Assembly (NCBI RefSeq): GCF_040932435.1
Contig: NZ_JBFQGA010000004.1
Span: 248,001 to 312,000, forward strand
Reading direction: 5' to 3'
Source of the DNA: Kluyvera sp040932435
GTDB lineage: Bacteria; Pseudomonadota; Gammaproteobacteria; Enterobacterales; Enterobacteriaceae
Length of the DNA: 64,000 bases
Below, piece by piece: positions 1-7,514 of this stretch. The position numbers were made by a program, and so were the translations under genes. Each line of letters starts with the position of its first letter. Positions within the stretch are counted from its first letter, which is position 1. Under the pieces are notes generated by a model. It had not been told where the DNA came from, did no database searches, and saw nothing but the letters and a program-made list of their open reading frames with translations.

Positions 1-801
1 ACGAATATCTAAAGGCAATGATAACGTAGACGAAGGTTGATTGAGGCTGGCGACGACATCGGCAATCTGCTGGTTAAAGGCGCTCTCCGCCAGCCTAAAT
101 TCTGCTGCCGGGAAGCTGCGCTGTAATTCGTCTACCAGTGCTTCTTCATTATCTCCAAGCAATACCGCACAAACGCCGCGTTCACTTATCGCCACCAAGC
201 AGCGCCCCAGTGAGCACTCACCTGTCGCATAGTGTATTTGCGTCGCCTTCCCGCCCTGCCGATAGGTTTTCGCCTGCATTCCGAGCATTTCATCGGCATG
301 TCGATAGTAGCTACTGCTGGTCGGGAATCCCGCCGCCAGCACCGCCTGAGTGACGGATTCTCCTTCACTTAACGACTCACGCAATCGGCGTGCTCGCCAC
401 GCCTGCTGCCAGGCTTTCGGTGTCATGCCGGTGACTGATTTAAACATACGGTGAAAATGATAAGGGCTGACAGCGACCGCGAGAGCGAGCGCATCAAGAG
501 TCACCGGCGCTTCCTGCTCCAGCAATCGGCAAGCATAGGCGACTTTGTCGATTTTCTGCTGCTCGGGGGCAAGCGCATCGGGCTGGCAACGTTTGCACGG
601 GCGAAAGCCTGCGGCCTCTGCTGCGTTCGTATCGGGATAAAAACGGACGTTTTGTCGCAGCGCATGACGCGCGCGACAGGATGGACGGCAAAAAATGCCG
701 GTGGTTTGGACGGCAAAGACAAATTGACCGTCGGCGCTGGCGTCGCGATTAAGCACCGCTTGCCAGCGATCTTCATCGGTAAGTAACGTATGAGATGTCA
801 T
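1..801 (-). CDS. ada: Ada methyltransferase/transcriptional activator, 3' end cut by window edge
   Basis: Bifunctional DNA repair protein: the N-terminal domain takes methyl groups from DNA methylphosphotriesters and then activates the adaptive response to alkylation, while the C-terminal domain repairs O6-methylguanine. The 267 codons visible are open to the left edge; the family is about 354 residues, so the O6-alkylguanine active site lies outside. The four zinc cysteines are present at C38, C42, C69 and C72 (FCRPSC, FRPCKRC), C38 being the methyl acceptor. An AraC-type helix-turn-helix region follows (about residues 100-180, SPYHFHRMFKSVTGMTP). The start at 801 is preceded by the strong ribosome site GGGAGGAG. 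It is downstream of apbE on the same strand. Identity is firm; intactness beyond the edge cannot be judged. Confidence 0.95.
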   Translation of the reverse strand, partial: MTSHTLLTDEDRWQAVLNRDASADGQFVFAVQTTGIFCRPSCRARHALRQNVRFYPDTNAAEAAGFRPCKRCQPDALAPEQQKIDKVAYACRLLEQEAPVTLDALALAVAVSPYHFHRMFKSVTGMTPKAWQQAWRARRLRESLSEGESVTQAVLAAGFPTSSSYYRHADEMLGMQAKTYRQGGKATQIHYATGECSLGRCLVAISERGVCAVLLGDNEEALVDELQRSFPAAEFRLAESAFNQQIADVVASLNQPSSTLSLPLDIR

Positions 802-809
802 AACAGGCT

Positions 810-848
810 CCTCCCTTTAGTGTAACCATCACTGTGCCCAAAGGGAGG
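810..848 (-). promoter_or_regulatory. Perfect 9-bp inverted repeat sequestering the ada ribosome-binding site
   Basis: CCTCCCTTT (810-818) and AAAGGGAGG (840-848) are exact reverse complements separated by 21 bases. In the ada transcript the arm nearest the gene contains the AAAGGGAGG Shine-Dalgarno sequence itself, so if the hairpin forms the site is paired with the upstream arm. No run of U follows, so it does not look like a terminator. A role in limiting translation is inference. Confidence 0.55.
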
Positions 849-862
849 AATTAAAAAACCCG

Positions 863-881
863 CAATCTTGCTTTTTAATTT
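863..881 (-). promoter_or_regulatory. Candidate Ada box (Ada-activated promoter element)
   Basis: Read on the minus strand this is AAATTAAAAAGCAAGATTG. It lines up with the element I recall upstream of E. coli ada (AAATTAAAGCGCAAGATTG), with the core AAAGCGCA changed to AAAAAGCA. Its placement about 60-80 bases upstream of the ada start and overlapping the apbE stop codon matches the arrangement expected for autoregulated ada transcription. Assignment rests on alignment by eye. Confidence 0.55.
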
Positions 882-1927
882 TTCCCGCCGACTAGGAAGG
901 CCTGAAACTGGGGCGACATCCACGTTTTAAACCCGTCACCTTCTTTCATAATCATATACACCGCCAGCCCCTGTTCGCGCACAACCTGCTGAGCTTTTTG
1001 CGGGCCTAATACCATCAGACCGGTATCCCAACCGTCGGCTTCCAGAGCGGTTGGCGCAATCACGGTGACCGAAACCAGTTTATGGTTGATAGGCCGTCCG
1101 GTTTGCGGGTCGATAACGTGCGAGATCCGCTGACCATCCAACTCATAGTAGTTGCGATAGCTGCCGGATGTACTGATACCGTGACCGTTGATATCAACCA
1201 TGGCCTGCACCGCATTTTCTCGGTCCGTTGGTTTCTGGATAGCCACTCGCCACGGCTGACCGTCAGCATTCAGACCACGGCTGACCAACGCGCCGCCAAC
1301 CGAAACCAGATAGCGGGAGATCCCTTCTTCGATCATCAACTGCGCCAGATGATCGGCGGCATATCCCTCACCGACGGTAGAAAGATCAACATACAGGTCG
1401 GGGATCGATTTTTGCAGATACTGTCTGCCTGCACGGTTGATAACCGAGAGGAACGCCAGCCCGGTTCGCGCTTTGGCGGCATCAATTTGCGCCTCGGTCG
1501 GTGTTTTGACCGGCTGCTTATCTGGGCCGAACCCCCACAGATTCACCAGCGGGCCGACGGTTATATCCATCGCCCCTTGGGTTTTATAGCCGATACGCAG
1601 CGACTCGGTGACGATATCTGCCATCGCTTCGCTGACCGGCCACGGGGTCATGCTATTTGAATGATTAAATCGCATCAGCGCTGAATCATTTTTCCAGGTC
1701 GATAGGAGCTGATCGTCACCATCGAGCAGTTTTTGCACCTTTTGGCGTAACTCATCGGCCCGCGCGTTATCGATACCAACAACGCTAACCCGCCAGAAAG
1801 TCCCCATCGTTTTGCCTTCCAGCACAGTTGCTGTCGCTTTTGGCGCAACCGGGGTGCTGGCGTTATCACAGCCCGTCACTAATAGAACGACGCTTATCAG
1901 CGCCACACGTAAAAAAGTCATTTCCAT
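875..1927 (-). CDS. apbE: FAD:protein FMN transferase, lipoprotein
   Basis: ApbE moves FMN from FAD onto threonine residues of flavoproteins on the outer face of the inner membrane, as needed by Rnf/Nqr-type electron transport complexes. The protein of 350 residues has the usual family length. It opens with a lipoprotein signal peptide ending in the lipobox LLVTGC (Cys20), followed by the ApbE domain with GKTMGTFWRVSV, VDLSTVGEGYAAD, YLVSVGG, GISTSGSYRNYY and the C-terminal TALEADGWDTGLMVLG acidic/Mg-binding segment. It lies between ompC (upstream, 100 bp gap with a terminator) and ada (downstream), the same order as in E. coli. Nothing appears broken. Confidence 0.95.
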   Translation of the reverse strand: MEMTFLRVALISVVLLVTGCDNASTPVAPKATATVLEGKTMGTFWRVSVVGIDNARADELRQKVQKLLDGDDQLLSTWKNDSALMRFNHSNSMTPWPVSEAMADIVTESLRIGYKTQGAMDITVGPLVNLWGFGPDKQPVKTPTEAQIDAAKARTGLAFLSVINRAGRQYLQKSIPDLYVDLSTVGEGYAADHLAQLMIEEGISRYLVSVGGALVSRGLNADGQPWRVAIQKPTDRENAVQAMVDINGHGISTSGSYRNYYELDGQRISHVIDPQTGRPINHKLVSVTVIAPTALEADGWDTGLMVLGPQKAQQVVREQGLAVYMIMKEGDGFKTWMSPQFQAFLVGGKN

Positions 1928-1985
1928 CCGTTATTACCCTCCTGCAATCGGCGCAAGAGTACACTAATTGATTAAATTTCGGCAC

Positions 1986-2011
1986 AAAAAAAGGGGCCAT
2001 TTGGCCCCTTT
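1986..2011 (-). terminator. Rho-independent terminator of ompC
   Basis: AAAGGGGCCA (1990-1999), a two-base loop and TGGCCCCTTT (2002-2011) form a perfect 10-bp stem. Read on the minus strand it is followed by a run of T, and it begins 18 bases beyond the ompC stop codon. It should end ompC transcription before apbE. Confidence 0.9.
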
Positions 2012-2028
2012 GTTCGGTATTAACAGTA

Positions 2029-3204
2029 TTAGAACTGGTAAACCATACCCAGTGCAACGATGTTATCGGTAGAGATACCAGCTGCCTGAGTGAAGTCGTT
2101 TTTGTCCAGCAGGTTGATTTTGTAATCAACGTAGGTAGACATGTTTTTGTTGAAGTAGTAAGTCGCGCCTACATCAACATATTTCAGCAGGTCCTGGTCA
2201 CCGTAGTTGCCGCCAGCTACACCGTTGTCGATGTTTTTGCCTTTAGACTGCAGGTAAGCGATGGATGGACGCAGACCGAAGTCGAACTGGTACTGTGCAA
2301 CCACTTCGAAGTTCTGAGCTTTGTCAGCATAACCGTAAACGCCCGCGTTTGGTGAACCACCGAAACGAGTTGCGTTGTAAGTCTGGGTGTACTGAGCGGC
2401 CAGGTAGATGTTGTTTGCGTCGTATTTCACGCCACCAGAATAGGTTTCAGCACGATCGCCGTTACCGTAGATTTCGCTGGTGCCAGTGGTTACGCCTGCA
2501 TCATCTTTGATTGCGAAGGAGCTGTTGTTCTGATCGGTAGTACGTTTGGAGGAGGAAATTGCACCACCAACGCTGAAGCCAGCACCGATATCATAAGTGA
2601 TGGAACCGCCGAAGCCGTCACCGTTCTGTTTCAGAGCCTGACGACCGTTAGCCGTTGCGCCTTCACCAGATACGCTGCCGTTTTTACCCTGATACTGCAG
2701 AGCAAAGTTCAGACCGTCAACCAGACCGAAGAAGTCGGTGTTACGGTAGGTTGCAACGCCGTTAGCACGGGATTGCATGAAGTTGTCAGAACCGTAAGTG
2801 TCGCCGCCGAATTCTGGCAGAACGTCGGTCCAAGAAGTTACGTCGTAAACAACGCCGTAGTTACGACCGTAGTCGAAAGAACCTGCGTCAGCAACACGGA
2901 TACCTGCGAAGCCTACACGAGTCCACGCCTGGTCAGCAGAACCTTCGGTGTTGTTAGCTTGGATGTTGTATTCCCACTGGCCGTAACCGGTCAGCTGGTC
3001 GTTAACCTGAGTTTCGCCTTTGAAGCCCAGACGAACGTAAGACTGGTCACCGTCATCGCCGTTGTTGCTGGAGAAATAGTGCAGGCCGTCGACTTTACCG
3101 TACAGATCTAATTTGTTGCCATCTTTTTTCTAAATTTCAGCCGCATTTGCTGCGCCCGCTACCAGCAGTGCTGGTACCAGGAGGGACAGTACTTTAACTT
3201 TCAT
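2029..3204 (-). pseudogene. ompC: Outer-membrane porin OmpC, disrupted by an in-frame amber codon
   Basis: OmpC is a trimeric general diffusion porin of the outer membrane. The start at 3204 gives the conserved signal peptide (MKVKVLSLLVPALLVAG…), and the reading frame runs 392 codons to a C-terminal YQF, the usual BAM recognition end. Codon 25 (bases 3130-3132) is TAG where relatives have the tyrosine of the mature N-terminus AE(V/I)YNKDGNK; here the frame reads AEI-stop-KKDGNKLDLYGK. No other stop or frameshift is visible and there is no ATG between the stop and 2778, so restart would lose about 140 residues. Constriction-loop text LPEFGGDTYG is intact. Promoter, OmpR sites and terminator look functional. 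Either a recent null allele, suppression by an amber suppressor tRNA, or a sequence error. Confidence 0.9.
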
Positions 3205-3345
3205 GTTATTAACCCTCTGTTGTTATATATATGCCTTTATATATGCCACTGCTTACTGATTAACCCTCATTAATCAGTCGGCAGACCCATTGTGCTGTAA
3301 AAATTAGAATAATCCAATAGGAATATGATACGAAAAGCCCATAAG

Positions 3346-3380
3346 TGTTTCATTTATACGTACAAATGTTTCAAAATGTA
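3346..3380 (-). promoter_or_regulatory. OmpR-binding repeats between ompC and micF
   Basis: TGTTTCATTT (3346-3355) and TGTTTCAAAA (3367-3376) are direct repeats 21 bp apart, two helical turns, as expected for OmpR dimers. Read on the minus strand, TTTTGAAACATTTG followed by ATAAATGAAACA matches the OmpR sites I recall upstream of E. coli ompC. They sit about 140-175 bases before the ompC start and about 160-195 bases before micF, so they can serve both divergent promoters. Confidence 0.75.
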
Positions 3381-3539
3381 ATTTTGAGGGAACTTTTATA
3401 AGCACAAAATGCGAGGGAAAATAGCACTAATAATCAAAAGATAAAAAAATAAAATATACAAATCAATACGTTAAAAAACATATTGTGTATAGCACTGAAT
3501 GACAAAACAAAACCTTCACCCATAACTAAAATAGTCAGT

Positions 3540-3632
3540 GCTATCATCATTAACTTTATTTATTACCGTCATTCAGTTCTGAATGTCTGTTTACCCCTAT
3601 TTCAACCGGATGCTCTGCATCCGGTTTTTTTT
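3540..3632 (+). ncRNA. micF: MicF antisense small RNA
   Basis: MicF is a 93-nt Hfq-dependent RNA that base-pairs with the 5' leader of ompF mRNA and blocks its translation; it is made divergently from ompC under OmpR control. The sequence here runs 93 bases from GCTATCATCATTAACTTT and matches the E. coli RNA as I remember it nearly base for base, including the 5' target-pairing region. The terminator ACCGGATGC-TCT-GCATCCGGT followed by eight T is perfect (E. coli has a wobble pair). Position between ompC and rcsD is the expected one. Confidence 0.95.
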
Positions 3633-4036
3633 ACCTTTCTTTACGCAAACTTAATCAAGTTATGCTACCCATCACAAATTATAACGACTATTAATTAATC
3701 GCTTTGCATGTAAAATAAATTGTCTGTTCATTTCGAAATAATAATGTCTTGTTATTTCGTGCTATTTTTAAATTGCATTCGGTAAATTTTTGTACAATAT
3801 ATGTTTCATTGTACAAATTCCCGGCGATTTCAATTTCCCACCATGAGCTATAATGAAAGCGCGTTTCAATTTTCGCCCCCAGTGCACCGACTCCTGATGA
3901 ATTCGTCGCACGGATGCATCTTGTTGGATTTTTTGTATATACTGCCAGCAGAGCAAAACAGGGTTTTACGCCTCAACGCACTATACGCTTGAGCATATCC
4001 TCATTCAGATGCCGTTATGATGGATTACACACGCCA
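3633..4036. other. AT-rich region upstream of rcsD
   Basis: About 400 bases between the micF terminator and the rcsD start. It is distinctly AT-rich over 3640-3830. It must hold the rcsDB promoter, but I see no motif I can assign firmly. An open frame runs through 3914-4036 into rcsD but shows no resemblance to the RcsD N-terminus. Confidence 0.5.
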
Positions 4037-6712
4037 ATGAGTCAGTCCGACAAGATAAACCCGACGAAATTCACCCTCCTTCCTGGGAGCATCACGCGCT
4101 TTTTCCTTCTTATGATTGTCGTGCTCCTCGTCACCATGGGAGTGATGATTCAAAGCGCGGTCAACGCGTGGCTCAAAGATAAGAGCTATCAGATTGTCGA
4201 TTTGACGCACGCTGTCCATAAGCGTATCGATACTTGGCGCTACACCACCTGGCAGATTTACGACAATATCGCCGCATCGAGCAGCAATGCCACGCCGATT
4301 GAAGGTCTACAGGAAACCCGCTTAAAGCAAGACGTCTATTATCTGGAGAAGCCCCGTCGTAAAACGGAAGCACTGATTTTTGGCTCTCACGATAGCGCAA
4401 CTCTGGATATTACCCAGCGTATGTCAACCTATCTGGATACGTTGTGGGGTGCGGAAAACGTACCGTGGTCGATGTACTATCTCAATGGGCAAGATAACAG
4501 CCTGATCCTGATTTCTACGCTGCCGCTAAAAGATCTCTCCTCGGGGTTCAAAGATTCTACCGTCGGCAACATCGTCGACTCTCGTCGGGCAGAAATGCTT
4601 CAGCAGGCGAACACGTTGGATGAGCGCGAAACATTATCCTCATTGCGCCGTTTGGCATGGCAAAACGGCCGCTACTTTACGCTGCGGACCACTTTTAACC
4701 AGCCAGGCCACCTCGCAACCGTTGTTGCCTTTGATCTGCCGATAAACGATCTGGTTCCACCGACCATGTCGCTGGATAGCTTTCGCCTTGAGCCAGACCC
4801 GGCACAAGCCTCTGCGCGTGGTCAGGAAAAGGATCAAAGCGACAGCGTAGCAATTAATTTTAATAGCTCGCGCATTGAGATTGCCTCCGCACTCAACACC
4901 ACCGGCATGCGTTTAGTGTGGCAAGTTCCATTTGGCACCCTGCTGCTGGATACTTTCCAAAACATCATGCTGCCGCTGCTGCTGAATATCGGCCTGTTGG
5001 CGTTGGCGCTATTCGGCTATTCCACTTTCCGTAACCTGCCAACCCGCCGTAGCTCAAATACGTCGCCGAGCACAGGCACCAATAACGAACTGCGCGTATT
5101 GCGGGTGCTGAACGAAGAGATCGTTTCCTTATTACCGCTTGGGTTATTGGTTCATGACCAAGAGTCGAATCGCACCATTATTAGTAATAAAATCGCTGAC
5201 CATCTGTTGCCACATCTGAACCTGCAAAACATCACCAGTATGGCGGACCAGCATCAGGGGGTGATTCAGGCCACCATCAATAATGAGCTGTATGAAATAC
5301 GTCAGTTCCGCAGCCAGGTTTCGCCGCGCACGCAGATCTTTATTATCCGCGACCAGGACCGTGAAGTGCTGGTGAATAAAAAACTCAAGCAGGCTCAGCG
5401 CCTATATGAGAAAAACCAGCAGGGTCGCGCGGCCTTTATGCAGAATATTAGCGACACGCTGAAGCAGCCGATTAAAGCGCTGGCCGCCGAAGCGACGGCT
5501 ATCGACGTCTCTGAGAGCCAGAAACTGGCTAATCATGCCGACCTGCTGGTGCGGTTGGTGGATGAGATTCAGCTCGCCAATATGCTGGAAAATGACAGCT
5601 GGAAAGGCACATCCAGCCAGTTCTCCCTGCAGGAGCTGATCGATGAAGTGGTTCCAGAGGTGCTGCCATCGATTAAGCGTAAGGGCCTGCAGTTACTGAT
5701 TAATAATTCACTACCGGCGAAAGAGCTGCGCTTTGGCGACCGCGATGCGCTGCGGCGCATTCTGCTGCTGCTCATTCAGTATGCCGTCACCACCACTCAG
5801 GTAGGCAAAGTTACTATCGAGGTGAACGCCGATGAGTCAGCGGAAGATCGTTTAACCTTCCGTATCCTCGATACCGGCAACGGCGTTTCGCATGGCGAAG
5901 TAGATAATCTGCACTTCCCGTACCTGAATGATACCCAGTCGGACAGCTACGGTAAGGCCAACGCCCTTACCTTCTGGCTCTGCGATCAGCTCGCGCGTAA
6001 GCTCGGGGGGCACCTGAGCATTAAGGCGCGGGAGTCACTGGGAACGCGCTATACGCTGCACGTAAAAATGGCGGTGCGTGAGGAAAATGTCGAACAGGAA
6101 GAACAGCTGCTGGATGACGTTGTCGCGATGATCGACATCACCTCCAATGAAATCCGTCACATTGTGACCCGCCAGCTCGAAAGCTGGGGAGCCACCTGCA
6201 TCAGCCCGGATGAGCGCGCAACAAGTCAAGAATATGATCTGTTTTTAACAGATAATCCGTCTAATCTTACTGCTTCTGGCTTGCTTTTAAGCGATGATGA
6301 GGCTGGGATACGCAAAATTGGCCCGGGCCAGCTTCGCGTAAACTTTAACATGAGTAATGCAATGCAGGACGCCGTACTGCAACTTATTGAAGAGCAGCTG
6401 GCACAGGAAGAAGTGACGCAATCACCGCCAGGAAGCGATGAAAATGCTGAACTTCAGGCTAGCGGCTATTATGCTCTGTTTGTTGATACGGTACCGGAAG
6501 ATGTTAGCAGACTGTATACTGAATCTGCGGCGAAGGATTTTGCCGCTCTGGCACAGACAGCTCACCGCCTAAAAGGGGTGTTTGCCATGCTAAATCTGGT
6601 ACCTGGCAAGCAATTATGTGAAACGCTCGAACATCTTATTCGTGAGAAAGATGCTTCCGGCATAGAAAAATACATCAGCGACATTGACGCCTACGTCAAG
6701 AGCTTGCTGTAG
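4037..6712 (+). CDS. rcsD: Phosphotransfer intermediate protein of the Rcs phosphorelay
   Basis: RcsD is an inner-membrane protein that passes phosphate from RcsC to RcsB through its C-terminal HPt domain. The chosen start at 4037 (MSQSDKINPT) gives 891 residues, one more than E. coli (890), and places the first membrane segment at about residues 21-41; the second is near 309-330, enclosing a periplasmic domain. A kinase-like ATPase fold without a phospho-accepting His follows, then an ABL region and the HPt domain, with the phosphorylated histidine at H843 in AQTAHRLKGVF. It is followed 15 bases later by rcsB, the usual operon. Intact. Confidence 0.96.
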   Translation: MSQSDKINPTKFTLLPGSITRFFLLMIVVLLVTMGVMIQSAVNAWLKDKSYQIVDLTHAVHKRIDTWRYTTWQIYDNIAASSSNATPIEGLQETRLKQDVYYLEKPRRKTEALIFGSHDSATLDITQRMSTYLDTLWGAENVPWSMYYLNGQDNSLILISTLPLKDLSSGFKDSTVGNIVDSRRAEMLQQANTLDERETLSSLRRLAWQNGRYFTLRTTFNQPGHLATVVAFDLPINDLVPPTMSLDSFRLEPDPAQASARGQEKDQSDSVAINFNSSRIEIASALNTTGMRLVWQVPFGTLLLDTFQNIMLPLLLNIGLLALALFGYSTFRNLPTRRSSNTSPSTGTNNELRVLRVLNEEIVSLLPLGLLVHDQESNRTIISNKIADHLLPHLNLQNITSMADQHQGVIQATINNELYEIRQFRSQVSPRTQIFIIRDQDREVLVNKKLKQAQRLYEKNQQGRAAFMQNISDTLKQPIKALAAEATAIDVSESQKLANHADLLVRLVDEIQLANMLENDSWKGTSSQFSLQELIDEVVPEVLPSIKRKGLQLLINNSLPAKELRFGDRDALRRILLLLIQYAVTTTQVGKVTIEVNADESAEDRLTFRILDTGNGVSHGEVDNLHFPYLNDTQSDSYGKANALTFWLCDQLARKLGGHLSIKARESLGTRYTLHVKMAVREENVEQEEQLLDDVVAMIDITSNEIRHIVTRQLESWGATCISPDERATSQEYDLFLTDNPSNLTASGLLLSDDEAGIRKIGPGQLRVNFNMSNAMQDAVLQLIEEQLAQEEVTQSPPGSDENAELQASGYYALFVDTVPEDVSRLYTESAAKDFAALAQTAHRLKGVFAMLNLVPGKQLCETLEHLIREKDASGIEKYISDIDAYVKSLL

Positions 6713-6727
6713 CAAGGTAGCCTTTAC

Positions 6728-7378
6728 ATGAACAATATGAACGTAATTATTGCTGATGACCATCCGATTGTGCTGTTCGGGATCCGTAAGTCTCTTGAAC
6801 AGATTGAATGGGTGAACGTTGTTGGCGAATTTGAAGACTCCACTGCGCTAATTAACAATTTACCGAAACTAGATGCCCACGTACTGATTACTGACCTCTC
6901 CATGCCTGGAGACAAATACGGTGACGGTATTACGCTTATCAAATACATCAAACGCCACTTCCCGGACCTGTCAATTATCGTATTGACCATGAACAACAAC
7001 CCGGCAATTCTCAGCGCCGTGTTAGATCTCGATATCGAAGGGATTGTGCTAAAACAGGGTGCGCCGACCGACCTGCCAAAAGCGCTCGCTGCGCTGCAAA
7101 AAGGCAAGAAGTTTACCCCGGAAAGCGTCTCTCGCCTGCTGGAGAAAATCAGCGCTGGCGGCTACGGCGACAAGCGTTTGTCACCAAAAGAGAGCGAAGT
7201 ATTGCGTCTGTTTGCTGAAGGGTTCTTGGTGACCGAAATTGCTCGCAAGCTAAACCGCAGTATCAAAACCATCAGTAGCCAGAAGAAATCGGCGATGATG
7301 AAGCTGGGGGTTGAGAACGATATCGCCCTGCTGAACTACCTCTCATCCGTTACGCTCTCCCCGTCAGATAAAGACTAA
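6728..7378 (+). CDS. rcsB: Response regulator of the Rcs envelope-stress system
   Basis: RcsB is the DNA-binding output of the Rcs phosphorelay; alone or with partners such as RcsA it controls capsule, motility and envelope genes. The 216 residues match the family exactly. The receiver domain has the acidic pair D10/D11 (IIADDHP) and the phospho-acceptor D56 (LITDLSMPG); the LuxR-type helix-turn-helix lies at about 150-205 (LSPKESEVLRLFAEG, IARKLNRSIKTISSQK). It is transcribed with rcsD and converges on rcsC across a BIME. Confidence 0.97.
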   Translation: MNNMNVIIADDHPIVLFGIRKSLEQIEWVNVVGEFEDSTALINNLPKLDAHVLITDLSMPGDKYGDGITLIKYIKRHFPDLSIIVLTMNNNPAILSAVLDLDIEGIVLKQGAPTDLPKALAALQKGKKFTPESVSRLLEKISAGGYGDKRLSPKESEVLRLFAEGFLVTEIARKLNRSIKTISSQKKSAMMKLGVENDIALLNYLSSVTLSPSDKD

Positions 7379-7423
7379 GCTCTTTACCCAGCCGCGCTGA
7401 GATATTGTCAGCGCTGGCACTCT

Positions 7424-7506
7424 AGCCGGATGGCGGCGTAAACGCTTTATCCGGCCTACAGGCGATGAACGCCTATTGTAGGCCTGATAAGCGCAACGCC
7501 ATCAAG
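7424..7506. repeat. BIME (paired REP elements) between rcsB and rcsC
   Basis: A GCCGGATGGCG…TATCCGGCCTAC REP unit (7424-7459) is followed by an inverted, more diverged one (GTAGGCCTGATAAGCGCAACGCCATCA, about 7478-7504). It separates the convergent 3' ends of rcsB and rcsC, a classic BIME location that can stabilise both transcripts. Confidence 0.85.
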
Positions 7507-7514
7507 CAGTTTCG

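Noticed and set aside
3483..3698. 71-codon frame on the plus strand
   Set aside because: It runs through micF and its terminator; the RNA explains the conservation.
3914..4036. 41-codon in-frame extension before rcsD
   Set aside because: No similarity to the RcsD N-terminus; MSQSDK at 4037 gives the family length and normal placement of the first membrane segment.
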